DNA of 64,000 nt from an uncultured Kiritimatiellota bacterium. Lineage in GTDB: Bacteria > Verrucomicrobiota > Kiritimatiellia > RFP12 > UBA1067. Below are positions 51,954 to 59,392 of the stretch, in pieces (the stretch's first letter is position 1; each line of letters begins with the position of its first letter). Where the stretch lies: the NCBI GenBank assembly GCA_934667425.1, contig CAKULV010000008.1, positions 7,124 through 71,123 of the forward strand. Reading direction: 5' to 3'. A program made the position numbers and the translations under genes. The notes beneath the pieces were generated by a model. It saw only the letters and a list, made by a program, of their open reading frames with translations, did not search any database and was not told where the DNA came from.

Positions 51954-52532
51954 ATGGGAAAGACAATGAAGATTTTTGTGACGAGCGTGGCAATTCTAAT
52001 GCTATTGTTCGCGGCCATCTATTTATGTCGGTGTCAAGGTTGCAAGCGACAGATTTTAGATGATCAGGTTGATGAACAGCCGCATCTTTCCTCAGAGAAG
52101 TCGGGTGTTCCATCCAAACGCCTCTTGCCGCAGTCTGTGGTCAAAGCCGAAAAACGGACGTAGTTGGTGCGGCAGCCGAAAGAGGCCACCTGTCCGCCGC
52201 AGGCCGTGCCGATGGCGGCAAAGGAAATGCTACAGTCCGCATCAAAACAAGAGACAGACACCGCCTTGCCATCGTCCGACATCGTGCGGCTGGCGGCGGA
52301 GAAGAGCCAGCTGATGGACGACCTATTGGATGAGGAGCCGATCCCGTCGGACTACGGACAGGTGATGGTCGGCCTCTTCCATGGCCTCAGCCAGGACGTC
52401 TATACGCGCGACTTCGCCGTCCAGGTCGCGTCTTCCCTCAGCCTACTGAAGCGCCTCGCGGACGACCCGAAGGAGGACGCCGTCGTGCGAAAGTCCGCAT
52501 CTCATGCCCTGCGGACATTGGATGGACAGTGA
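51954..52532 (+). pseudogene. Membrane protein gene interrupted by an in-frame amber codon
   Basis: The frame from 51954 encodes a membrane-anchored start (MKIFVTSVAILMLLFAAIYL) and 69 residues, then a TAG at 52161-52163, then continues in the same frame for another 122 residues to 52532. A TTG follows the TAG directly but has no ribosome site. Joined, they would give a protein of about 192 residues with an N-terminal anchor and a helical C-terminus (SSLSLLKRLADDP). The C-terminal part is repeat copy B. Probably a nonsense-mutated gene. Confidence 0.6.
52408..52522. repeat. 115-bp direct repeat, copy B
   Basis: The counterpart of 48996-49110. It is in the fuller gene, which suggests this is the source copy and 48996 the transferred or deleted one. 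Confidence 0.88.
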
Positions 52533-52582
52533 ATCTGCCCGCCATGATTTTCGCGGAACTGCGCTTGGCGGCGATTAGGGTA

Positions 52583-52591
52583 TGCTATAAT
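52583..52591 (+). promoter_or_regulatory. Extended -10 promoter
   Basis: TGCTATAAT, about 95 bases before the small exported protein at 52686. The leader contains two GGGGAGGTG-like stretches; the second is the ribosome site. Confidence 0.45.
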
Positions 52592-52685
52592 CCAACCCAA
52601 AACCATGCTGTGCGCAGAATCGGGGAGGTGCGTCGCCTTTCCCACGAGGACAATCGCGCACGCATCGTTTTATGGGGAGGTGTGA

Positions 52686-52922
52686 ATGAGGAAGCTGATT
52701 GCAATTGCATTGGTGTTTGGCGCGGCAACGCTTGCGAATGCCGGGAGCTATCTGATATACATAAAGATGCCGGATGGGAAGATCGTCATCCACGAGATGC
52801 CGGGAATCCCCGCTCCGGATCCGGCGGGCATGTTTAGGTTCAAGCTCAAGGGCGGCGGGAACGTGATCGTACACGCGTCGAACGTATGGATAGAGGAGAA
52901 GAGCGGCAAGGGCCTCAAATAG
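52686..52922 (+). CDS. Small exported protein
   Basis: A 78-aa protein with a signal peptide (MRKLIAIALVFGAATLANA, cut after ANA), leaving a mature part of about 59 residues that reads as short beta strands with basic residues. No family recognised. GGGGAGG at 52674-52680, five bases before the ATG, is a strong ribosome site. It marks the right edge of the accessory island. Confidence 0.7.
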   Translation: MRKLIAIALVFGAATLANAGSYLIYIKMPDGKIVIHEMPGIPAPDPAGMFRFKLKGGGNVIVHASNVWIEEKSGKGLK

Positions 52923-52961
52923 GCTTCGCCGCTACGCAGCAGAACCGGCAAAACGGAAATG

Positions 52962-52970
52962 TGGTATAAT
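52962..52970 (+). promoter_or_regulatory. Extended -10 promoter for pheS
   Basis: TGGTATAAT, 24 bases before the pheS start. The leader is too short for a T-box or an attenuator. Confidence 0.5.
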
Positions 52971-52994
52971 TGCACCTCTAAAAGAGAGAAGTCC

Positions 52995-54011
52995 ATGACA
53001 TTAGCAGAACTTGAAGAGAACAGGAAGGCATCGCTGGCCGAGGTTGCGGCGGCAGAGGGCGTTGAGGCTACAGAGGCGCTTCGTGTAAGGTATGTTGGGC
53101 GCAATGGTCTGATACCGGCCTTGATAAAGGGCATGAAGGATGTGCCGAAGGAGGAGCGTCCGGCATTCGGCAAGGCCGTACAGGAGTGGAAAAGGGATGT
53201 GGAGCAGGCCCTTGCCGCCAAGGGCGCAGGCGCGGCCAAGCCAGTGGCGAGCCAATCCGGCGATGTGGACGTGACACGTCCCGGACTCTGGCCCGAGCTT
53301 GGGGTTGCACATCCGATATCCAAGGTGATATCCGAATCGGCTCGCATTTTCTCGCGTCTTGGCTTTACGGTGGCCGACGGGCCCGACATCGAGACCCCCT
53401 TCAACAACTTTACGGCCCTCAACACCCCTGCGCACCATCCATCCCAGGATCGGTCGGATACGTTCTGGCTCGCGGCAGACGCGCTTCTGCGTACGCAGAC
53501 GTCTCCGGTGCAGATCCGCACGATGATGTCCAGCAAGCCGCCGGTTCGCGTGATATGTCCGGGCCGCACATACCGGAGGGATACCACGGACGCCACGCAT
53601 TCGGCCAATTTCCACCAGATCGAGGGGCTGTATGTGGATGTCAAGCCGGTGTCGCTCGCAGACCTCAAGAGCGTACTCTCGTACTTCGCGAAAGAGATGA
53701 TGGGAGATGGTGGCGTGCGTTTCCGTCCGCACTTCTTCCCGTTCACAGAGCCGAGCGTCGAGGTGGACTTCCGCTGCCATGTGTGCAAGGGCGTCGGCTG
53801 CAAGGTCTGCAAGCAGTCCGGATGGATAGAGATAGCCGGCGCTGGCATGGTCGATCCCCGTGTGTTCAAGCACGTGGGCTGGGAACCGGAATCGGTGTCC
53901 GGGTACGCTTTCGGGTTTGGAGTCGAGCGCATTGCCATGATCAAGTACGGCATTCCGGACATCCGCTGGCTGTATGAGAACGATTTGCGCTTCCTGGCGC
54001 AGACCGCCTAA
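52995..54011 (+). CDS. pheS: Phenylalanyl-tRNA synthetase alpha subunit
   Basis: A 338-aa class II synthetase subunit: an N-terminal coiled coil (about 1-85), motif 2 around GRTYRRDTTDATHS, the cysteine-rich loop CHVCKGVGCKVC typical of the family and motif 3 AFGFGVERIAMIKYG. Together with PheT it charges tRNA-Phe. Usually pheT follows directly; here the next gene is rpoN, so pheT must be elsewhere. The ATG at 52995 agrees with the family start. Confidence 0.96.
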   Translation: MTLAELEENRKASLAEVAAAEGVEATEALRVRYVGRNGLIPALIKGMKDVPKEERPAFGKAVQEWKRDVEQALAAKGAGAAKPVASQSGDVDVTRPGLWPELGVAHPISKVISESARIFSRLGFTVADGPDIETPFNNFTALNTPAHHPSQDRSDTFWLAADALLRTQTSPVQIRTMMSSKPPVRVICPGRTYRRDTTDATHSANFHQIEGLYVDVKPVSLADLKSVLSYFAKEMMGDGGVRFRPHFFPFTEPSVEVDFRCHVCKGVGCKVCKQSGWIEIAGAGMVDPRVFKHVGWEPESVSGYAFGFGVERIAMIKYGIPDIRWLYENDLRFLAQTA

Positions 54012-54029
54012 CGGGGGAGAGTGGGCTTC

Positions 54030-55421
54030 ATGCTCTCGCTTCGGCAAGGACAGAGGCTTGCGCAACAGCTGGCGCCGGCGATGCGCCAGTCGATAAAGGT
54101 TCTTGCCATGAATCTGCAGGAACTCCGTCAGGAGATTGTCACGCAGATCGGGCAGAACCCGATGATTGACGAGGTGGAGCATACCCTTGAGGTGCCGATG
54201 GATGTTGCCGAGTCCACTGCTTCGGCCAAGGACGAGGCGATCTCTGATGCGATGCCATACGACGAGGCGGCTCCTTCAGTCAACTCCGACGAGGATGCCG
54301 CCGAACGTCGGCAGCGCTTTTTCGACAATCAGGTGTGCAAGGAGACCCTCCAGGGGCATCTTGAGCGGCAGCTTGAACTGTCGGACGTCCCGATGGAAAA
54401 CCGTCCTCTTGCGGAAATGCTGATTGGGCAGCTGGACGACAACGGCTATTTTACCGGTTCACTGCCGGATATTGTGATGGTTTCGGGGACTGATGAGGCC
54501 CATGTGCTGAAAGTCCTTTCATGCATACGCAAGCTCGATCCCGCCGGATGCGGATCGAGAAGCCTGAAGGAATGCCTGCTTGCCCAGATGGATAGCCTGG
54601 AGGATTCCCCATGGGAGGATGAGGTGCGGCTCCTGATAGAGAACCACCTTGAGGACATCGCTTCAGGCAACGAGGGCAAGATACTGCAATCGCTTGGCAT
54701 AACGCATGATGAGTACACCAAGGCGCTTGCCGTCCTTCGCACCCTTGAGGCGAAGCCCGGCCGGGCTTACGAGGGGGCGGGCATGGCAAACCGCATAGTG
54801 AAGCCCGAAGTCCATGCGGTGCGCGAAGGCGGCAGGTGGGTTGCGGAAGTTGACGGACGCTCCCTGCCGGACATACACATTTCGAAGACGTACCTCAAGA
54901 TGCTTGAAGACCCGTCCACGCCCAAGGAAGCGAAAGAGTACCTGCGGGAACGACTTGTGGCCGCGCAGCAGCTGATAGATTCCATAGAGCATCGCGAGGA
55001 GACGATCCGCAAGATATCGCAGGAGATATTCGACAGGCAGCCGGGCTTTTTCACCGACGGACTAAAGGGCCTTAGGCCGCTCACCATGCTTGAGGTCGCC
55101 GAGAAAGTGGGGGTACACCCCACGACCGTTTCCCGGACGGTGAACGACAAGTACGCCTCGACGCCAAGGGGGACGATTGAGCTGCGCCATTTCTTCAAGC
55201 AGGGGATAGAGACTTCTGGCGGAGATGTTGTTACCAAAGAGGCGGTTTACGATGACCTTCGGCGTCTGATCGACGAGGAGGACAAGGCACATCCATTCTC
55301 GGATGAAGTCCTCTCCGCCAAGCTGAAGGAGCACGGCTATCCGGTAGCGCGCCGCACCGTGGCAAAATACCGGGAAGCCATCGGCATCCCCGGCGCCTCG
55401 GAAAGGCACCGCAAGGCTTAA
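54030..55421 (+). CDS. rpoN: RNA polymerase sigma-54 factor
   Basis: A 463-aa sigma-54 factor. The N-terminal region I is glutamine/leucine-rich (LRQGQRLAQQLAPAMRQSIKVL), an acidic region II spans about 50-100, a core-binding part follows, the helix-turn-helix is around VAEKVGVHPTTVSRTV, and the RpoN box ARRTVAKYRE is intact at 440-449. It directs polymerase to -24/-12 promoters, with help from enhancer-binding ATPases, none of which are in the window. A GGAG at 54016-54019 favours the ATG at 54030 over the GTG at 54021. It converges with atpA, two bases apart. Confidence 0.95.
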   Translation: MLSLRQGQRLAQQLAPAMRQSIKVLAMNLQELRQEIVTQIGQNPMIDEVEHTLEVPMDVAESTASAKDEAISDAMPYDEAAPSVNSDEDAAERRQRFFDNQVCKETLQGHLERQLELSDVPMENRPLAEMLIGQLDDNGYFTGSLPDIVMVSGTDEAHVLKVLSCIRKLDPAGCGSRSLKECLLAQMDSLEDSPWEDEVRLLIENHLEDIASGNEGKILQSLGITHDEYTKALAVLRTLEAKPGRAYEGAGMANRIVKPEVHAVREGGRWVAEVDGRSLPDIHISKTYLKMLEDPSTPKEAKEYLRERLVAAQQLIDSIEHREETIRKISQEIFDRQPGFFTDGLKGLRPLTMLEVAEKVGVHPTTVSRTVNDKYASTPRGTIELRHFFKQGIETSGGDVVTKEAVYDDLRRLIDEEDKAHPFSDEVLSAKLKEHGYPVARRTVAKYREAIGIPGASERHRKA

Positions 55422-55423
55422 GC

Positions 55424-57220
55424 TCAGCCTTTTGCGGCGGATGCGGATTCGATCTTGCCGATCAGGGTGTCGCGAAGCTCGTTGAACTCCTGCGAATCCA
55501 TCTTCTTGTCGTTCCAGTCGATGAACGTCTGCTGCATATCCATGAAGAAGGCACGGGTGGCGTCCTTGTCGGCGAACTTGAAGCTTGAGAGCAGGGCCTT
55601 CTCTACGATGTCGAACATCGTCTTCTGCCTCTGGACCGGCGTACTGGCGTCGGAATCTGAAAAGGCGTTCTGCTGCAGATACACGGCATCGAGGAATTCT
55701 GCCTTGAGGTATGTCGTGAAATCGTCGAGGGATGTGCCTTCCTCTCCGACGACCTTCATCATCTGCCCGACTTCATTCCCCTTGCGGAGGATGGCGCGGG
55801 CCTTCTCCACCCTTGCCTGCTCGATAACAGAGTTGTAGTGGCTCCATGACTCCAGCGGATCGATGGCCGGATATCTGCGGGCATCCGAACGGGCGCGTGA
55901 AAGCCCGTGGAAGCCGCCAACGACCTTCAGCGTCGCCTGCGTGACGGGCTCGTCGAAGTTGCCGCCCGCAGGAGAGACGGTGCCGCCAATCGTGATGGAT
56001 CCGGTCGAGCCGTCTTTCAGCCTCACGCGACCGGCGCGTTCATAGAATGCGGCGATGCGGGATTCGAGATATGCGGGGAACGCCTCCTCTCCGGGAATCT
56101 CCTCGAGCCGTCCCGAAAGCTCGCGCATCGCCTGTGCCCAGCGAGATGTGGAATCCGCAAGGACGAGTACGTTAAGCCCCATCTGCCGGAAATATTCGGC
56201 AAGAGTCACTGCGGTGTATACGGAGGCCTCTCTGGATGCGACGGGCATTGACGACGTGTTGCATATGATGATGGTGCGCATCATCAGGGATTTTCCCGTC
56301 TTGGGATCGGTGATCTGCGGGAACTCCTTCAACGTCTCCACCACCTCGCCTGCGCGTTCGCCGCAAGCCGCAGAGATTACGATATCGACCTTCGCGTAGC
56401 GCGCCGTAGTCTGCTGCAGGACGGTCTTCCCTGCGCCGAAAGGGCCGGGGATGCAGTATGTCCCCCCGATTGCCACAGGGAAGAACGTGTCGATCGTCCG
56501 CACTGTCGTCTCAAGGGTCTCATGCGGGGCCATGCGTTCGGCAAAGCACTTGACGGGCACCTTTACTGGCCAACGCTGCATCATCTGGACCGGTACGGAC
56601 CGCGTGTCGTTCGCCTCGGGCGCAAGCGTCGCGATCTGGTCTGTCACGGTGTAGTCCCCCTCCGGGGCAAGGGACTTCACTACATAGGCACCACGCAGGG
56701 CAAACGGAACCATGATCTTGTGTCCCGGCATGAATACGCCCTGCTCGTTCGTCTTGTTGTTGAATATGCCTTCGGTGACCCAGCCGAGCTCTTCGCCTGC
56801 CGTGACGCGCTGGCCTGTCTTGGCGGTGGGGTGCCAGTCCCACTTGCGGGTTCTGGACAGCCCGGGCATGTACATTCCGCGCTGAAGGAAGAAGCCTGCC
56901 TCGTGCGATATCTTGCCGGCTTCGTCCGCGAGTTGGGGAAGGGGATTCTGCAGCCCGTCATACACCTGCGCAAGCATGCCGGGGCCAAGCTCTGCGGCGA
57001 GCAGTTCGCCGGTGAATTCCACGTCCCCGTCAACGGCAAGGTCGGTTGTAGAGTCGAAGACCTGCATGTCGCACCTGGAGCCGCGCACCCGCACGATTTC
57101 GGCCATGAGCTTCTTGTCGCCCAGCACGGCGTACCCGACTTCGTTCTGCGCCACGGCTCCGGAAAATGCGACCGTGATCATGTTCCCGTTTACTGCGACT
57201 ATCTTTCCTGTTGCTGCCAT
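55424..57220 (-). CDS. atpA: V-type ATPase subunit A
   Basis: The 598-aa catalytic subunit has Walker A GPFGAGKT (about residue 258), the ACGERAGE block, the long non-homologous insert of V-type A subunits (about 110-190) and Walker B LVLADSTSRWA. It hydrolyses or makes ATP in the peripheral part of a V/A-type rotary ATPase. In related operons E, DUF2764, A, B, D, I and K follow each other; here the operon stops after A and B is absent. Confidence 0.95.
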   Translation of the reverse strand: MAATGKIVAVNGNMITVAFSGAVAQNEVGYAVLGDKKLMAEIVRVRGSRCDMQVFDSTTDLAVDGDVEFTGELLAAELGPGMLAQVYDGLQNPLPQLADEAGKISHEAGFFLQRGMYMPGLSRTRKWDWHPTAKTGQRVTAGEELGWVTEGIFNNKTNEQGVFMPGHKIMVPFALRGAYVVKSLAPEGDYTVTDQIATLAPEANDTRSVPVQMMQRWPVKVPVKCFAERMAPHETLETTVRTIDTFFPVAIGGTYCIPGPFGAGKTVLQQTTARYAKVDIVISAACGERAGEVVETLKEFPQITDPKTGKSLMMRTIIICNTSSMPVASREASVYTAVTLAEYFRQMGLNVLVLADSTSRWAQAMRELSGRLEEIPGEEAFPAYLESRIAAFYERAGRVRLKDGSTGSITIGGTVSPAGGNFDEPVTQATLKVVGGFHGLSRARSDARRYPAIDPLESWSHYNSVIEQARVEKARAILRKGNEVGQMMKVVGEEGTSLDDFTTYLKAEFLDAVYLQQNAFSDSDASTPVQRQKTMFDIVEKALLSSFKFADKDATRAFFMDMQQTFIDWNDKKMDSQEFNELRDTLIGKIESASAAKG

Positions 57221-57260
57221 GGTAATCCGTTCTCTCTTTGAATGTTGCCTTCTGCTCGGC

Positions 57261-57743
57261 TCATGCGAGCCGTATGCTTTCCGCCTCGGCGGTAAGCCGC
57301 GAGAACACCGCGTTCCCGCCGTCTGCCGACACGCGGTTTCTCCTGATGACGATCTTCAGCCTCAATGCGTACGTCTCAAGCGCACCTTTGGAAAGCGGCG
57401 ACGCCACGGGCGTGAGTTCGCCGGCTGCATCCCACCATATGCGGTCTATTATCTTTGACCGCTTGAGCGGGTCGCTTTCCTGGAATGCCGCTGCCATTCG
57501 GTTCTGCCAATAGATGTCGCACCCCTGGGCGTGGCGGCGATACCTGTCCCCGCCACGCATCGAGGCCATTGCGTTCCTGAGCTGCGTCTCGAGGTCGCGC
57601 CATTTCGGCGACCCGGTCCCGGCGACTGCGTCGGGAACGGCGAAGCCCTCCGGCATCAGCGCAAGGAACTCGTCCCATGCGTAAGGGGCTGGACCGTCGA
57701 ATGAGAGCGGCTTGAGCGAGGCGACTATGTAGTCGATAGGCAT
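57261..57743 (-). CDS. DUF2764 protein of the V-ATPase operon
   Basis: A 160-aa soluble helical protein beginning MPIDYIVASLKPLSF. Its place between subunit E and subunit A is that of the DUF2764 gene of chlamydial, Bacteroides and PVC V-ATPase operons. The role is unknown; an assembly factor or a counterpart of subunit C has been suggested by position. Confidence 0.8.
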   Translation of the reverse strand: MPIDYIVASLKPLSFDGPAPYAWDEFLALMPEGFAVPDAVAGTGSPKWRDLETQLRNAMASMRGGDRYRRHAQGCDIYWQNRMAAAFQESDPLKRSKIIDRIWWDAAGELTPVASPLSKGALETYALRLKIVIRRNRVSADGGNAVFSRLTAEAESIRLA

Positions 57744-57761
57744 CTTGGCGGATCCAGTGGC

Positions 57762-58337
57762 TTACGATTCAGACATCAGCTTCGCCAAATCAGGACGAAG
57801 GCGCTTCGCAAGCTCGGCGGCGATCGTCGCGCCGGTGAAGTCGTGCTCCACGCGCCCGCCATCGAGCCTTACGGTGAAGCCCGAGCCGATGGTCTCGTCA
57901 AGCACGACCCTGAAGTTCCCCTTGGCCGCCAGCTGGGCCCTTAGCGATTCTGCGATCTTTGGCCCGGCGACCACTTCTCCATCTCCGGAAATGTCCTTGA
58001 CTGCCGCACTTGCGATGGCGACGGCCTCTGCGGGCTCCGCAAGCGCGGCCGCGACATTTTCCGTGAGCAGCTTCTCGAGAATGCGCGTCACGGCCCGCTC
58101 CACGGAAATAACCGCATCTCGCGCCGCCTGGCGGATCGTCTCCTTCGCTCGCTCGGTGGACTGCTCCGCCTCCGTTTTCGCTGATGCGGCGTATCTTTCG
58201 GACTCGATTTTTGCTTCCTTGACGATGGCGGCCGCCTGCGCCTTTGCCGCCGCAATGATCTCCTGTGCCTTCGCTTCGGCCTTTTCGATGCCGTCGCGAT
58301 TTATCTTCTCAATGAGACTCTGAAGTTCTTCCGCCAT
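57762..58337 (-). CDS. V-type ATPase subunit E
   Basis: A 191-aa protein, mostly one long alanine/glutamate-rich helix (about residues 5-95, coiled coil) and a small alpha/beta domain. It forms the peripheral stalk of the V-type ATPase. The start at 58337 (MAEELQSLIEKI) fits the family; a longer frame upstream runs through the promoter. First gene of the operon. Confidence 0.88.
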   Translation of the reverse strand: MAEELQSLIEKINRDGIEKAEAKAQEIIAAAKAQAAAIVKEAKIESERYAASAKTEAEQSTERAKETIRQAARDAVISVERAVTRILEKLLTENVAAALAEPAEAVAIASAAVKDISGDGEVVAGPKIAESLRAQLAAKGNFRVVLDETIGSGFTVRLDGGRVEHDFTGATIAAELAKRLRPDLAKLMSES

Positions 58338-58371
58338 TTCGATACCCCGATTAGGAATAAAACGAGCGTTG

Positions 58372-58400
58372 ATTATACTCGTTTGCCTCATTTGGAACAA
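58372..58400 (-). promoter_or_regulatory. Predicted sigma70 promoter of the V-ATPase operon
   Basis: On the minus strand TTGTTC (58395-58400), a 17-base spacer and TATAAT (58372-58377). The leader is about 28 bases. Confidence 0.55.
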
Positions 58401-58478
58401 GCAAAAAAACAGAAAACAGCGGTTCCTGCGGCATTTGGGCAGTCCGTCTTCCTCTTTGATGCCACGACGGTGGATCAC

Positions 58479-58517
58479 CACAGATAACACAGATGCGGCG
58501 CAAGCGCCGTCACAGAT
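58479..58517. repeat. CACAGAT triplet around a GC hairpin
   Basis: CACAGAT occurs at 58479-58485, 58488-58494 and 58511-58517. A CGGCGC-AA-GCGCCG hairpin (58496-58509) lies between the second and third copies. The stretch is in the divergent gap between the V-ATPase operon and kduD. Confidence 0.6.
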
Positions 58518-58532
58518 GGTAAAGGCCGCCTC

Positions 58533-58560
58533 TTGATTCAAGGGCGATTTCTGATATACT
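58533..58560 (+). promoter_or_regulatory. Predicted promoter for kduD
   Basis: TTGATT (58533-58538), a 16-base spacer and an extended TG-A-TATACT (58552-58560), 28 bases before the start. Confidence 0.5.
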
Positions 58561-58588
58561 ACATAGCCAAACAAGAAAGGAAACTGAA

Positions 58589-59353
58589 ATGATTCTCGAG
58601 AAGTTCAAGTTGGACGGCAAGGTGGCGGTGGTTACCGGCGCAGGGCGTGGAATAGGTCAGGCGTATGCGGTCGGTCTCGCGGAGGCGGGAGCGGATGTCG
58701 CGGTTGTCGATGTGATCCCCATGGACGATACGATCGCCGCGATCGAGAAGCTCGGCCGCAAGGCCATCGGCATCAAGGCGGACCTTTCAAAGGGCGAGAA
58801 GGAAGCCCCGAAGATCATCGCGAAGGTCGTGCGCAGCCTTGGCTCGGTTGATATCCTCGTGAACAACGCCGGAATAATCCGCCGCGAGCCGTTCCTGGAG
58901 CACAGCGCCAAGAACTGGAACGACGTGATATCGATCAACCTTTCCACCCCGTTCTTCCTCTCGCAGGCCGCAGCGGCGCAGATGGTCAAACAGGGCAAGG
59001 GTGGCAAGATCATAAACATCGGCTCGATGCTGTCGTTCCAGGGCGGCATCCTGATACCAGGCTACGCGGCGGCAAAGGGCGGGATAAAGTCGCTCACGAT
59101 GCTCATGGCCAACGAGCTGTCCAAGTACGGCATTTGCGTGAACGCGATTGCCCCGGGCTACATCGCCACGGAGAACACGCGTCCAATCCGTGAGGACAAG
59201 AAGCGCAACAAGGCGATCCTCGACCGCATTCCGGCGGGGCGTTGGGGTACGCCTGAGGACCTGAAGGGCCTTTGCGTATTCCTCGCATCTCCGGCTTCGG
59301 ATTACGTGACTGGCTTCATGTATGCCTGCGACGGCGGCTGGCTCGCCCGCTGA
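58589..59353 (+). CDS. kduD: 2-keto-3-deoxygluconate oxidoreductase (KduD-type SDR)
   Basis: A 254-aa short-chain dehydrogenase with TGAGRGIG (16-23), NNAG, and catalytic Y159/K163 (YAAAK). Blocks such as GIIRREPFLEHS, MLSFQGGI, IPAGRWGTPEDL and the GGWLAR end are those of KduD rather than of general SDRs. KduD converts 2,5-diketo-3-deoxygluconate to 2-keto-3-deoxygluconate, after lyases have broken pectin or glycosaminoglycan uronates. No kduI or lyase is adjacent. RhaT follows 39 bases later. Confidence 0.88.
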   Translation: MILEKFKLDGKVAVVTGAGRGIGQAYAVGLAEAGADVAVVDVIPMDDTIAAIEKLGRKAIGIKADLSKGEKEAPKIIAKVVRSLGSVDILVNNAGIIRREPFLEHSAKNWNDVISINLSTPFFLSQAAAAQMVKQGKGGKIINIGSMLSFQGGILIPGYAAAKGGIKSLTMLMANELSKYGICVNAIAPGYIATENTRPIREDKKRNKAILDRIPAGRWGTPEDLKGLCVFLASPASDYVTGFMYACDGGWLAR

Positions 59354-59355
59354 CG

Positions 59356-59368
59356 CGATTTGCGGTTT
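59356..59368. repeat. 13-mer shared with the ilvD-rhamnosidase gap
   Basis: CGATTTGCGGTTT, identical to 23254-23266, lies just before rhaT. Confidence 0.65.
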
Positions 59369-59392
59369 GTGTTTCTCTGAAGGGAGGCGTCT

